A stretch of DNA of 64,000 nucleotides from Microbacterium sp. LKL04 (GTDB lineage Bacteria; Actinomycetota; Actinomycetes; Actinomycetales; Microbacteriaceae). Shown here in pieces: positions 9,803 to 18,353 of the stretch. Every line of letters starts with the position of its first letter. Within the stretch, counting starts at the first letter, position 1. The notes under the pieces are model-generated. The model was not told the DNA's origin. It saw only the letters and a list, made by a program, of their open reading frames with translations, and did not search any database. The position numbers were made by a program, and so were the translations under genes. The stretch is taken from assembly GCF_900102005.1 (NCBI RefSeq), contig NZ_LT627736.1, forward strand, positions 2,858,024 through 2,922,023, read 5' to 3'.

Positions 9803-10468
9803 GTGACAGCCCCCGCAGATCCGATCGACTCCGCCGCTCCCGAGACCGGACCGTCGCTCGTCTTCGATCAGAAGGCCGCGCCGCACAGCTGGCTGGATGA
9901 CGTCGTCGGACTCGCGACGGGAACGTTCACCGTCTCGCTCGGCCTGTTCCTGCTGCACCTCAGCACGGCCGTCACCGGCGGCACGGCGGGCCTGTCGCTG
10001 CTGCTGAACTACGCCCTCGAATGGCCGTTCTGGGCGCTGTTCGCAGTGGTGAACCTTCCGTTCGGCGTCCTTGCCGTCTGGAAGCGCGGGTGGAACTTCG
10101 CGCTCCGCACCATGGTGTGCATCGGGGCGGTGTCGGGCTTCTCCGTCGTCATCGAGCATTTCTTCCTCGTCGAACGGATCGATCCGATCTTCGGCACCGT
10201 CGCCGGCAACCTCCTCGCCGGCATCGGTCTGCTCATCGTGTTTCGCCACGGCGCGAGCCTCGGCGGTATCAATGTCGTAGCCCTCGTCATCCAGGATGCG
10301 ACCGGCATCCGCGTGGGGTGGACCATGATGGTCTTCGATGTCCTCGTCATCCTTCTCGCCCTCCTCGTCGTTCCGTGGCCGAACGTCCTCCTCAGCGCTG
10401 CCGGGGCCGTCGTGCTGAACCTCGTCCTCGCACTGAACCACCGGCCGGGCCGGTACATCGGCCACTGA
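9803..10468 (+). CDS. YitT-family membrane protein
   Basis: 221 residues with about five to six transmembrane helices. GTFTVSLGLFLLHLSTAVTGGTAGLSLLL and the later FRHGASLGGINVVALVI repeat fit the YitT/DUF161 (YczE-like) family, a bacterial membrane family of unknown transport role. Residues 1-30 are a cytoplasmic, Pro/Asp-rich tail. The GTG at 9803 is supported by TAACCT exactly 6 nt upstream. The stop overlaps the next gene's ATG (ATGA), implying coupled translation. Confidence 0.85.
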   Translation: MTAPADPIDSAAPETGPSLVFDQKAAPHSWLDDVVGLATGTFTVSLGLFLLHLSTAVTGGTAGLSLLLNYALEWPFWALFAVVNLPFGVLAVWKRGWNFALRTMVCIGAVSGFSVVIEHFFLVERIDPIFGTVAGNLLAGIGLLIVFRHGASLGGINVVALVIQDATGIRVGWTMMVFDVLVILLALLVVPWPNVLLSAAGAVVLNLVLALNHRPGRYIGH

Positions 10469-10770
10469 TGATGGTCGACATCGGCGGTGTACGCCTCTCG
10501 GGACGCATGATCTGCGCCACGAAGGACGAAGCGGATGCCGTGCGTCGCCACCTCGACGCGCACATCGCTCGCACCCGCGCGGAACCGGGTTGTCTGCTCT
10601 TCGAAATAACGCCGCTCGGGGGCGGCCGCGCGTGGTCGGTGGAGGAGCTCTTCACCGATGCGCACGCGTTCCGGGAGCATCAGCGGCGCGCGGCCGAGAG
10701 CGAATGGGGTCGCGCGACGGCGGGCATCGAGCGCCGGTACCGCATCGAAGGTCTCCCGCCCGAGGAGTGA
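10468..10770 (+). CDS. Small antibiotic-biosynthesis-monooxygenase (ABM) domain protein
   Basis: 100 residues resembling the dimeric alpha/beta-barrel ABM fold. It has a KDEADAVRRHLDAHIARTRAEPGCLLFEI core, a WSVEELFTDAHAFREHQ segment, and a terminal strand pair. Family members include quinol monooxygenases and heme-degrading enzymes; no diagnostic active-site residue can be fixed from sequence alone. It overlaps the YitT gene by 4 bp and converges with nei across 12 bp. Confidence 0.75.
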   Translation: MMVDIGGVRLSGRMICATKDEADAVRRHLDAHIARTRAEPGCLLFEITPLGGGRAWSVEELFTDAHAFREHQRRAAESEWGRATAGIERRYRIEGLPPEE

Positions 10771-10782
10771 CGCGTCAGCCGC

Positions 10783-11556
10783 TCACGGCTGGCAGACGGG
10801 GCACCAGAATACGACGCGCTCGCTTGTCGCGCGGGCACCGAGCTCCGACCCCTGGATGAGCGTGCCGCAGCGCCGACACGGCTTACCGCCGCGCCCGTAG
10901 ACCCAGGTCTGCTTGCCCGGGCGGTTGTCGCCGGTGAACGTGCGTCCCTGCCGGTCCCGGTTGGCGCGAATCATGCGCACGCCCGTGTCGATGAGACCCG
11001 CAATGTCGACGTCCTTTGCGAGCGCGGTGGGGCGGATGCCGCGCACGAACAGCAGCTCGTTGGCGTATTCGTTGCCGAACCCGGCGACATTCCGCTGGTC
11101 GAGCAGCGCGACATGGATCGCGCGCTCGTCCGCCGCGACGTTGGCCACGGCCTTCGCCGCATCCCAGTCGGCGGCGAGCGGATCGGGTCCGAGGTGGCCG
11201 ACGACGCGCTCCTCGTCGGCGGTGGGGAGGACCTCAACCATCGCGAGCTCGAAGCCGACGGCATCCGCGGGTCTCGTCCCGACGATCGCGCGGGCCTGGA
11301 ACGCGGGGGCGCGCCACTTCTGACCCGGGCGGTAGACGTGCCAGCGGCCCTCCATCTTGAGGTGCGAGTGCAGGGTCTGCGCCCCGATGCGCATCAGGAG
11401 GTGCTTGCCCCGCGGCACGACTTCGCGGACGGTCTCGCCGCGCAGGTCGACCGTGGCGCTCCGCGGCACACGCACCTCGAAACGCGTCACTTCGTGGCCT
11501 GCGAGCGCCTCGTGCAGCTTCCGCGCGGCGCGGAAGACGGTGTCACCCTCAGGCAT
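10783..11556 (-). CDS. nei: Fpg/Nei family DNA glycosylase (endonuclease VIII-like)
   Basis: 257 residues. The mature N-terminus PEGDTVFRAARKL provides the catalytic Pro2/Glu3 typical of Nei rather than Fpg. The H2TH region (AGFGNEYANELLFVRGI) and C-terminal zinc finger (CRRCGTLI...WCPVC) are complete. The enzyme excises oxidised pyrimidines and nicks the strand by beta,delta-elimination. The start at 11556 is fixed by the MPEGDT motif; the upstream frame is non-coding. It lies 14 bp downstream of lhr and is surely co-transcribed. The same lhr-nei pairing is known in mycobacteria. Confidence 0.93.
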   Translation of the reverse strand: MPEGDTVFRAARKLHEALAGHEVTRFEVRVPRSATVDLRGETVREVVPRGKHLLMRIGAQTLHSHLKMEGRWHVYRPGQKWRAPAFQARAIVGTRPADAVGFELAMVEVLPTADEERVVGHLGPDPLAADWDAAKAVANVAADERAIHVALLDQRNVAGFGNEYANELLFVRGIRPTALAKDVDIAGLIDTGVRMIRANRDRQGRTFTGDNRPGKQTWVYGRGGKPCRRCGTLIQGSELGARATSERVVFWCPVCQP

Positions 11557-11570
11557 GGGTCGCCTCCGGC

Positions 11571-14500
11571 TCAGGCACGCTGCGGCTCCCGTGCGCCGCG
11601 CCGCAGGGTGAGGCCCTTGGGCGATTCGACGAAGCCGGCGTCTCGGAGGGCGCGGCCGGCGGCGGTCGTGTAGACGAAGGCGCCGCTGACCTGCTCGATC
11701 GTGAGGGTGTCGAGTCCGCGGGCACGCGAGGTCTCGACGAGGCTCCGCGCGGCGGCGACCAGGACGTCCTCGTCGTCGGTGAAGGCGAGGGCGGTGCGCC
11801 CGCCCCGCTCGAGGTACAGCACGAGCGTGCCGTCGACGAGCACGACCAGTCCGCCGGCCTTGCGGCCCGGGCGGTGGTTCACGCCCTCGATCGACGGCCA
11901 GTTCAGCGCCGCGCCATAGGGGTTCGCGGGATCGGTGGCGGCGAGCGTGCGCGCGGTGAGCGGAGCGGGCTCGGGCACCGACGCGAACTCGCGGAGCCTG
12001 TCGACGGTCGCGGAGGTGGCGAACTGGGCGGCGCCGAGCTTCTCGACGAAGTAGCCGCGTCGGCAGTGTCCGGCATCCTCGAATCCCGCCAGGATCCGAT
12101 ACACCTGCGCGAAGCCGCCGGGCACGCCCTCGGCCTGCACCGAACCGCGCGTCACGACGCCGTAGCGCTCGAGGAGCATGCCCGCCGTCGCGGTCGCCCG
12201 GAGGGTCGCGTCGTCGTCGGGAATGGGCAGGAGCGACCAGCGGCCGCCGACCATCGCGGGGCGCTGCGGTGCGGGCCGTGCGGCGGCCGCGATCGGCGTG
12301 CCGCGGAACATCCGGGTGCGGGGCGTCCGCCGCGTCACACGGTGCGCCTGCGATCCGCCGGCGAGGAGTCCCCGGACGGGGGCGAAGGTGTCGTTCGTGA
12401 CGCGTCCCGACCAGGTCAGGTTCCAGAGCGCGTCGATGACGGATTGCTCGTTCGGCGCGTCGACCATGCCGGCCAGCTGTCCCGCGAAGTACGCGCCACC
12501 GGCTCCGAGCGCCTCGAGGATCGACTGCTCGAACGGCGTCGGCTCGTCCTCGGGCGTCGGGAGTGTGAGGGTGGCGACGTCTGCGGGGTGCAGTGCGATC
12601 CACCCGTCGCGCCCGGGCAGCGAGCCGTGTCCCGACCACAGCACCTCGCCCGTCGCGGTCAGCTCGTCGAGCAGAGCGGGGGAGTAGTTCCGCACCCGCG
12701 ACGGCAGGATGAGCGACTCCCATGCGCTCGCGGGAAGCGGCACGCCGGCCAGTTGCTCGACGACGGCGAGCACCCCGTCGACGCCTTCGAGCGGACGCGT
12801 CAGGTGCTGCCAGACGGGCAGGAATCGTCCCAGCGCCTGCGGTTCGACGGGCTCGACGCTTCCGCGGATCGCGGCGAGCGAGCGCATCCGGATGCGGCGC
12901 AGCACCTCGCTGTCGCACCACTCGAGGTCGTCGGGGTGGGCGGAGTCCGCGGGCAGGAAGAACCCGCTCGCGAGCCGGCCCTGAGCTTCGAGTCGCTGCA
13001 GCGTCTGACGGGCGACGGCGCCGCCCACGCCGAGGCGCGTCGCGACGTCGGCGGTCCGAAACGGACCGTGAGTGCGGGCGTACCGGGCGACGAGGTCGGC
13101 GAGCGGATCGGCGACCGGTTCGAGGAAGGCGGTCGGGATGCCGACGGGCAACGCCGCCCCGAGCGCGTCGCGCAGACGACCCGCATCCTCGATCCCGGCG
13201 ATGCGGGCCGCGCCGCCGAACGTGACGCGGATCGCGCGGCGGGTCTCGACGAGCTCGTCGAGGAGCGCGGCGGCATCCGTATCGGTCGCAGCGGGCGCCG
13301 GCGCGTCGGGGTCCGCCGCGGCGCCTTCGAGCCGCTCGGCGACCTCGGCGACCGACAGGGGCCCGAGCAGCCGCAGCAGGTCGGCGACGCCCTCGACACC
13401 GCGCACCCGCCTTGTGGGGTCGAGGCGCTGGAGCTCACGCTCGTACTGCTCGATGACGCCCGGGTCGAGCAGCTCGCGCATCTCGATCTTGCCGAGCAGT
13501 TCGCTCAGCAGGGCCGGGTCGACCGACAGCGCGGCCGCCCGCCGCTCCGCGAGGGGCGAGTCGCCCTCGTACATGAACGCGCCGACATATCCGAAGAGCA
13601 GGTCGCGCGCGTATGGCGAGGGCGAGCTGGTCGTCGTCTCGACGAGACGGATGCGGCGGTCGGCGATGCTCCGCGCGATGCGCAGGAGGGCAGGCAGGTC
13701 GTAGACGTCCTGCAGCACCTCGCGGAGCGTCTCGAGGATGATCGGGAAGGTCGGGTGTTCCTTCGCGACCTCGAGCAACTGCGCGGAACGCTGCCGCTGC
13801 TGCCACAGCGGCGACCGCTTGTTGGGGTTCAGTCGCGGCAGCAGCAGCGCGCGTGCGGCGCACTCGCGGAACCGCGAGGCGAACAGTGCAGACCCGCCGA
13901 CCTCCGAAGTGACGAGCTGCTCGAGCTCGTCGGCGTCGAAGACGAACAGCTCGGCTCCCGGCGGCTCGGCATCCGTGTCCGGCACCCGCGCGATGATCCC
14001 GTCGTCACTCGCGACGGCGGCTCCTTCGACACCGAGGCGTTCCCGGATCCGCGCGTTGACGGCCAGCGCCCACGGTGCGTGTACGTGCATGCCGTACGGG
14101 GAATGCAGGATGACGCGCCAGTCGCCGACCTCGTCGCGTGAACGCTCCACGGTGAGCGTCTTGTCGGTCGGCAGGCTGCCGGTGGCTTCGCGCTGTTCGC
14201 CGATGTAGGCGAGCAGGTTGCCGATGGCGTTGTCGTCGAGGCCGGACTCCCGCAGCCGTGCAGTGGCCTTCTCGGGCTTCGACGTCGACAGCTCGCGTGA
14301 GAACTTGCCGAGCGCCTCGCCGAGCTCGGCGGGACGGCCGAGTCCGTCACCGTGCCAGAACGGGAGCTTGCCCGGCTGCCCGTAGGCGGGGAGGACGTTG
14401 ACGCGGTCGTGGGTGATCTCGACGATCCGCCAGCTGGTGGTGCCGAGGGTGAACACGTCGCCCACGCGGGACTCGTAGACCATCTCCTCGTCGAGCTCGC

Positions 14501-16337
14501 CGACGCGGGCGTTGCGGGCCTCGCCCGAGATGAAGACGCCGAACAGCCCCCGGTCGGGGATCGTGCCGCCGCTGGTGACCGCGATGCGCTGCGCGCCGGG
14601 CCGGCCGGTGATGGTCCCGGCATCCCGATCCCACACGACGCGCGGCCGCAGCTCGGCGAAGGCGTCGGAGGGATACCGCCCCGCGAGCAGGTCGAGGGTC
14701 GCCTCGTACGCCGAGCGGGGAAGCGAGCGGAACGGGGCCGAGCGCTTGACGGTCTCGAACCAGCCCTCGACGTCGAGCACGGCCACGGCGGAGGCGGCGA
14801 TCGTGTGCTGGGCGAGGATGTCGAGCGGGTTCTGCGGCACCGAGATGGCCTCGATCTGCCCCGCGAGCATCCGCTCGGTCACGACGGCCGTGTGCAGGAC
14901 GTCGCCGCGGTGCTTGGGGAACAGGGCCGCGCGGCTGACCTCGCCGACCTGGTGACCGGCGCGACCGACGCGTTGCAGACCGGATGCCGCCGAGGGCGGC
15001 GCCTCGACCTGGATCACGAGGTCGACGGCGCCCATGTCGATGCCGAGCTCGAGGCTGCTCGTCGCGACGACGCAGCGCAGCGCCCCGGACTTCAGCTCGT
15101 CCTCGACCTGCGCACGCTGCTCCTTCGACACCGAGCCGTGGTGGGCCTTCGCGAGGATCGCCTCGACGCCCGCCGACGCTCCCGCCTGCGCCGCCCTGAC
15201 CGCTCCTCCAGACGGCGCATTCGCGCCGCCCGGAGCCTCTGCTGCCGGGACCCTCATGGCGGCCGGCACCGTTTGATCCGGCACGTCGATGCCGACACGC
15301 TCGGCGTAGATCTCGTTCAGCCGTCCCGTCAGGCGCTCGGCGAGGCGCCGCGAGTTCGAGAAGACGATCGTGGACCGGTGGGCGAGGATGCGGTCGACGA
15401 TCGCTTCTTCGACGTGCGGCCAGACCGATCCGGTCATCTCCGACGACTGCGGCGGCGTGTACCAGTTGCCGCCGTCGCCATCGTCGTCGTCGGCATCGAC
15501 CGCGACCGGCTCATCCTCTTCCGGCGCGCCAGGCGGCGGGGGCGGGTTGGTGAGGTCGTCGATCGGCACGACGACGGAGAGGTCGAATGCCTTCGTCGCC
15601 TTCGGCGCCACGATGTCGACGGGAGCTGCGCCGCCCAGGAAGCGGGCGACCTCGTCGATCGGACGCACCGTCGCCGAGAGGCCGATGCGCTGCGCCGGGG
15701 TGTCGAGCAAGGCGTCGAGCCGCTCGAGGCTGACGGCGAGGTGCGCACCGCGCTTGGTCGCCGCGACGGCGTGGACCTCGTCGACGATGACGGTGTGGAT
15801 GCCGCGGAGCGTCTCGGCCGCCTGCGAGGTCAGCATCAGATAGAGCGACTCGGGCGTCGTGATGAGGATGTCCGGCGGATCGGCGAGCAGGCGTCGCCGG
15901 TCGGCGGAGGGCGTGTCACCCGACCGGACCCCGACCGTCACATCGGGCGCCGGCATCCCGAGCCTGCGGGCGGACTGCCCGATGCCCACCAGCGGAGAGC
16001 GGAGGTTGCGCTCGACGTCGACGCCGAGGGCCTTGAGCGGCGAGACGTAGAGGACGCGCGTGCGCGGAGGCGCGGCATCCGCTCGCTTCTTCTTGCCGCG
16101 CGCGGGCTTCTCGCCCTCGGCGGCCGGCTTGTCGGCGACGCGGTCCCGGAAGATGCGGTCGAGTGCCCAGAGGAACGCCGAGAGTGTCTTGCCGGAACCG
16201 GTCGGGGCGACCACCAGCGCGTGCTTGCCGGCCGAGATCGCCTGCCACGCGCCGGCCTGCGCGGCCGTGGGCGCGTGGAAGGCGCTGCGGAACCAGTCCT
16301 GCGTCGCAGGGCTGAACCGCTCGAGGACGTCCGCCAT
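11571..16337 (-). CDS. lhr: Lhr-type superfamily 2 DNA helicase
   Basis: 1588 residues, the length of full Lhr proteins. The N-terminal helicase core has Walker A APTGSGKT (about 44-51), a DEVH box, TTPESLYLML, and motif VI QRVGRAGH. A Lhr-specific winged-helix/beta-barrel core follows (GVFISGEARNARVGELDEEMVYESRVGDVF; ILHSPYGMHVHAPWALAV), then a long C-terminal domain with tandem winged helices. Insertions rich in Asp/Pro (near 265-290) and Ala/Gly lie between motifs. Lhr is a 3'-5' ssDNA-dependent translocase that unwinds RNA:DNA hybrids and is DNA-damage-associated in mycobacteria. A GATGAT hexamer sits 6 nt before the ATG. Confidence 0.95.
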   Translation of the reverse strand: MADVLERFSPATQDWFRSAFHAPTAAQAGAWQAISAGKHALVVAPTGSGKTLSAFLWALDRIFRDRVADKPAAEGEKPARGKKKRADAAPPRTRVLYVSPLKALGVDVERNLRSPLVGIGQSARRLGMPAPDVTVGVRSGDTPSADRRRLLADPPDILITTPESLYLMLTSQAAETLRGIHTVIVDEVHAVAATKRGAHLAVSLERLDALLDTPAQRIGLSATVRPIDEVARFLGGAAPVDIVAPKATKAFDLSVVVPIDDLTNPPPPPGAPEEDEPVAVDADDDDGDGGNWYTPPQSSEMTGSVWPHVEEAIVDRILAHRSTIVFSNSRRLAERLTGRLNEIYAERVGIDVPDQTVPAAMRVPAAEAPGGANAPSGGAVRAAQAGASAGVEAILAKAHHGSVSKEQRAQVEDELKSGALRCVVATSSLELGIDMGAVDLVIQVEAPPSAASGLQRVGRAGHQVGEVSRAALFPKHRGDVLHTAVVTERMLAGQIEAISVPQNPLDILAQHTIAASAVAVLDVEGWFETVKRSAPFRSLPRSAYEATLDLLAGRYPSDAFAELRPRVVWDRDAGTITGRPGAQRIAVTSGGTIPDRGLFGVFISGEARNARVGELDEEMVYESRVGDVFTLGTTSWRIVEITHDRVNVLPAYGQPGKLPFWHGDGLGRPAELGEALGKFSRELSTSKPEKATARLRESGLDDNAIGNLLAYIGEQREATGSLPTDKTLTVERSRDEVGDWRVILHSPYGMHVHAPWALAVNARIRERLGVEGAAVASDDGIIARVPDTDAEPPGAELFVFDADELEQLVTSEVGGSALFASRFRECAARALLLPRLNPNKRSPLWQQRQRSAQLLEVAKEHPTFPIILETLREVLQDVYDLPALLRIARSIADRRIRLVETTTSSPSPYARDLLFGYVGAFMYEGDSPLAERRAAALSVDPALLSELLGKIEMRELLDPGVIEQYERELQRLDPTRRVRGVEGVADLLRLLGPLSVAEVAERLEGAAADPDAPAPAATDTDAAALLDELVETRRAIRVTFGGAARIAGIEDAGRLRDALGAALPVGIPTAFLEPVADPLADLVARYARTHGPFRTADVATRLGVGGAVARQTLQRLEAQGRLASGFFLPADSAHPDDLEWCDSEVLRRIRMRSLAAIRGSVEPVEPQALGRFLPVWQHLTRPLEGVDGVLAVVEQLAGVPLPASAWESLILPSRVRNYSPALLDELTATGEVLWSGHGSLPGRDGWIALHPADVATLTLPTPEDEPTPFEQSILEALGAGGAYFAGQLAGMVDAPNEQSVIDALWNLTWSGRVTNDTFAPVRGLLAGGSQAHRVTRRTPRTRMFRGTPIAAAARPAPQRPAMVGGRWSLLPIPDDDATLRATATAGMLLERYGVVTRGSVQAEGVPGGFAQVYRILAGFEDAGHCRRGYFVEKLGAAQFATSATVDRLREFASVPEPAPLTARTLAATDPANPYGAALNWPSIEGVNHRPGRKAGGLVVLVDGTLVLYLERGGRTALAFTDDEDVLVAAARSLVETSRARGLDTLTIEQVSGAFVYTTAAGRALRDAGFVESPKGLTLRRGAREPQRA

Positions 16338-16366
16338 GCTCCCATCATCGCGCGGACCACCGACAT

Positions 16367-16392
16367 CGGGCCGGGGCTTGCGCCCCGGCCCG
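16367..16392 (-). terminator. Hairpin terminator after the ABC-F gene
   Basis: An 11-bp perfect stem (CGGGCCGGGGC / GCCCCGGCCCG) with a TTGC loop, extended outward by ACCGAC...GTCGGT. It lies 5 bp past the stop of the minus-strand ABC-F gene and upstream of the lhr start, so it separates the two transcripts. Confidence 0.85.
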
Positions 16393-16396
16393 TCGG

Positions 16397-18073
16397 TCAG
16401 ACCTCCGTCATCCGTCCGTCCCGGAGTTCGAGCGTGAGCCCCGCCCCGATCCGCGCGAGGAACGCGTCGTCGTGGCTGACGACGAGCACCGCCCCCCGGT
16501 AGGCCGAGAGGGCCTCGACGAGCTGGTCGACCGTGTCGAGGTCGAGGTTGTTCGTCGGCTCGTCGAGTACCAGCAGGTGCGGCGGCGGGTCGGCCAGAAG
16601 CAGGCGGGCGAGCGCCACGCGGAACCGCTCACCGCCTGAGAGCGCCGTGACGGGCCGGTGCACCGTGTCGCCGCGGATGAGGAACCTCGCCAGCCGGTTC
16701 CGCAGCTCGACGTCGCCCACTCCGGGTGCCGCCGCCCGGATGTTGTCGAGCACCGACGCTGCCTCCGCCAGCCCGTCCACCCGCTGCGACAAGTACCCGA
16801 TCCGGCCGGTGTGCGCCTCTGCCCGGGCATCCTCGCGCGCCCAGTGCAGGGCGGATGCCGCATCCGGCCCCGGCGTCGACCCTGCACCGTCGTCTGAACC
16901 TGCACTCGGCACGCGATCCGCTGCCCCCGCCGACGCGACGAGCCGCTCGAGCAGCGTCGTCTTGCCGGCGCCGTTCGGTCCGATCAGCGCCACCCGCTCG
17001 GGCCCCTGGATGATCCAGGAGCGCTCGCCGTCGCCGATCGTCGCGATCCGGCGGCCGGTGCCGACGTCCGGATCGGGCAGATCGATGCGCACCGTGTCGT
17101 CGTCGCGCACGCGTCGTCCGGCGGTGTCGACCGCGGCGCGCGCGGCATCCACCTTCTCGTTCGCCTCGACGCGGAGCCTGCCCGCCGTCACCTGCGCGGA
17201 GCGCTTCATGGCGCCCAACACGATCTTCGGCGCCGCCTTCCGTGCGGCGAGCTTCTTGCCGTGCGCATCGCGCGTGGCGATCGCCGATTCGACCTGCTGG
17301 CGGTCCCGCTTCTCGCGCCGTAGCACCTGCCGCGCCGCCGTCTCGGCCTGTGCAGCGGCGGCCTGCTCCGTCTCGAGCCAGGACCGCCACGCCGAGTACG
17401 GGCCGCCGAAGACCGACAGCTCGGAGCCGTACAGCTCAGCGGTGTCGTCGAGTTCCTCGAGCAGAGCGATGTCGTGACTCACCACGACCAGCGTCCCGCG
17501 CCACGTCCGCACGAGCTCGTGCACACGGCGACGCGCGTCGCGGTCGAGGTTGTTCGTCGGCTCGTCGAGGAGGGCGATCTCGGCGCCGCGCAGGCGGACG
17601 CCGATGAGCGCCGCGAGCACCGCCTCACCGCCCGAGAGCTCGCCGACGCGGCGATCGAGAGCTCCGTCCGGCAGCCCGACCTCGGCGAGCGCCGCCGTCG
17701 CTCGAGCCTCGATGTCCCAGTCGTCGCCGACCGTGTCGAAGTGGCGCTCGTCGACGTCGCCGCGCTCGATCGCGCGCACCGCGTCGAGGACGGACCCGAT
17801 GCCGAGCACGTCTGCGACGCGCCGCGACACGTCGAGCGTGAGCTGCTGGGGCAGCAGGTCGACCCGTCCCGCCGTCGTGATCGATCCGGATGCCGGTTCG
17901 AGAGTCCCGGCGATGAGCTTCAGCAGTGTGGACTTGCCGGACCCGTTCCGGCCGACGAGGCCGGTGCGACCGCCGCTGAAGGCTCCGGTGACGTCGCTCA
18001 GCGCGACGGTGCCGTCGGGCCAGGCGAAGGAGAGGCGGTCGAGGGTGACCGCGGAGGTAGAGGTGGTGGGCAT
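16397..18073 (-). CDS. ABC-F family ATPase (ribosome-associated, possible antibiotic-resistance type)
   Basis: 558 residues with two ABC modules and no membrane segment. Module 1 has Walker A GRNGSGKST (41-49) and signature LSGGEAV. Module 2 has GPNGAGKTT, LSGGERFR and LVLDEPTNNLDLDT. The roughly 75-residue charged linker between them (WLETEQAAAAQAETAARQ...) matches the P-site tRNA interaction motif region. ABC-F proteins bind the ribosomal E-site; some displace antibiotics. Housekeeping and resistance types cannot be separated here, but the hairpin-rich leader with a short ORF favours drug-inducible expression. The ATG at 18073 has GGGAGG upstream; the longer in-frame extension runs through the leader hairpins and is rejected. 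Confidence 0.85.
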   Translation of the reverse strand: MPTTSTSAVTLDRLSFAWPDGTVALSDVTGAFSGGRTGLVGRNGSGKSTLLKLIAGTLEPASGSITTAGRVDLLPQQLTLDVSRRVADVLGIGSVLDAVRAIERGDVDERHFDTVGDDWDIEARATAALAEVGLPDGALDRRVGELSGGEAVLAALIGVRLRGAEIALLDEPTNNLDRDARRRVHELVRTWRGTLVVVSHDIALLEELDDTAELYGSELSVFGGPYSAWRSWLETEQAAAAQAETAARQVLRREKRDRQQVESAIATRDAHGKKLAARKAAPKIVLGAMKRSAQVTAGRLRVEANEKVDAARAAVDTAGRRVRDDDTVRIDLPDPDVGTGRRIATIGDGERSWIIQGPERVALIGPNGAGKTTLLERLVASAGAADRVPSAGSDDGAGSTPGPDAASALHWAREDARAEAHTGRIGYLSQRVDGLAEAASVLDNIRAAAPGVGDVELRNRLARFLIRGDTVHRPVTALSGGERFRVALARLLLADPPPHLLVLDEPTNNLDLDTVDQLVEALSAYRGAVLVVSHDDAFLARIGAGLTLELRDGRMTEV

Positions 18074-18075
18074 GT

Positions 18076-18098
18076 GCGCCTCCCTTTTGGGGGTGCGC
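18076..18098 (-). promoter_or_regulatory. Hairpin sequestering the ABC-F ribosome binding site
   Basis: On the minus strand GCGCACCCCC, AAAA, then GGGAGGCGC precede the start codon. The C-run pairs with the GGG of the Shine-Dalgarno sequence and GCGC pairs with GCGC. The folded form would hide the ribosome binding site. Base pairing is visible; regulation is inferred. Confidence 0.55.
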
Positions 18099-18144
18099 GG
18101 ACGCCGGCGTCGACGAACCGGTCCGCAGCGCTCGGTGCGGCCGG

Positions 18145-18216
18145 GCAGCACGGTGTGCTGCGGTCGAAGGGGGACGGTCCGCGCCGGTCGGTGAATCGAT
18201 CACCGGGCGGACCGTC
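18145..18216 (-). promoter_or_regulatory. Tandem leader hairpins of the ABC-F gene (candidate attenuator)
   Basis: Two inverted repeats lie in the leader. Hairpin A (18173-18216) has a 10-bp outer stem GACGGTCCGC/GCGGACCGTC and a 6-bp inner stem. Hairpin B (18145-18161) is GCAGCAC-loop-GTGCTGC. The right arm of B can alternatively pair with CCGCAGC at 18123-18129, giving two mutually exclusive folds. This is the layout expected of a ribosome-mediated attenuator. Confidence 0.5.
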
Positions 18217-18294
18217 GCATCGTCCTCGGAGAGGGTCGACGGGTCAGCGCGGGATCACAGCGCGATCGCGTCGACAGCCTTCAACGGCTCTTCC

Positions 18295-18321
18295 TCACAC
18301 TCGGGACAGGACGCCGACCAT
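18295..18321 (-). CDS. Putative 8-residue leader peptide (MVGVLSRV) upstream of ABC-F
   Basis: A complete ATG-to-TGA frame of 9 codons on the minus strand encodes MVGVLSRV. It ends about 80 nt before hairpin A and 222 nt before the ABC-F start. No good Shine-Dalgarno is visible, so it would need leaderless or weak initiation. Small frames occur by chance, so this is offered only because its position suits a stalled-ribosome sensor. Confidence 0.3.
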   Translation of the reverse strand: MVGVLSRV

Positions 18322-18353
18322 GGTAGCGACGATGCCGAGCGGATGCCAGGGCG

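Noticed and set aside
11557..12921. N-terminal extension of Nei
   Set aside because: It overlaps lhr in another frame; Nei must start with Met-Pro-Glu at 11556 for its catalytic proline.
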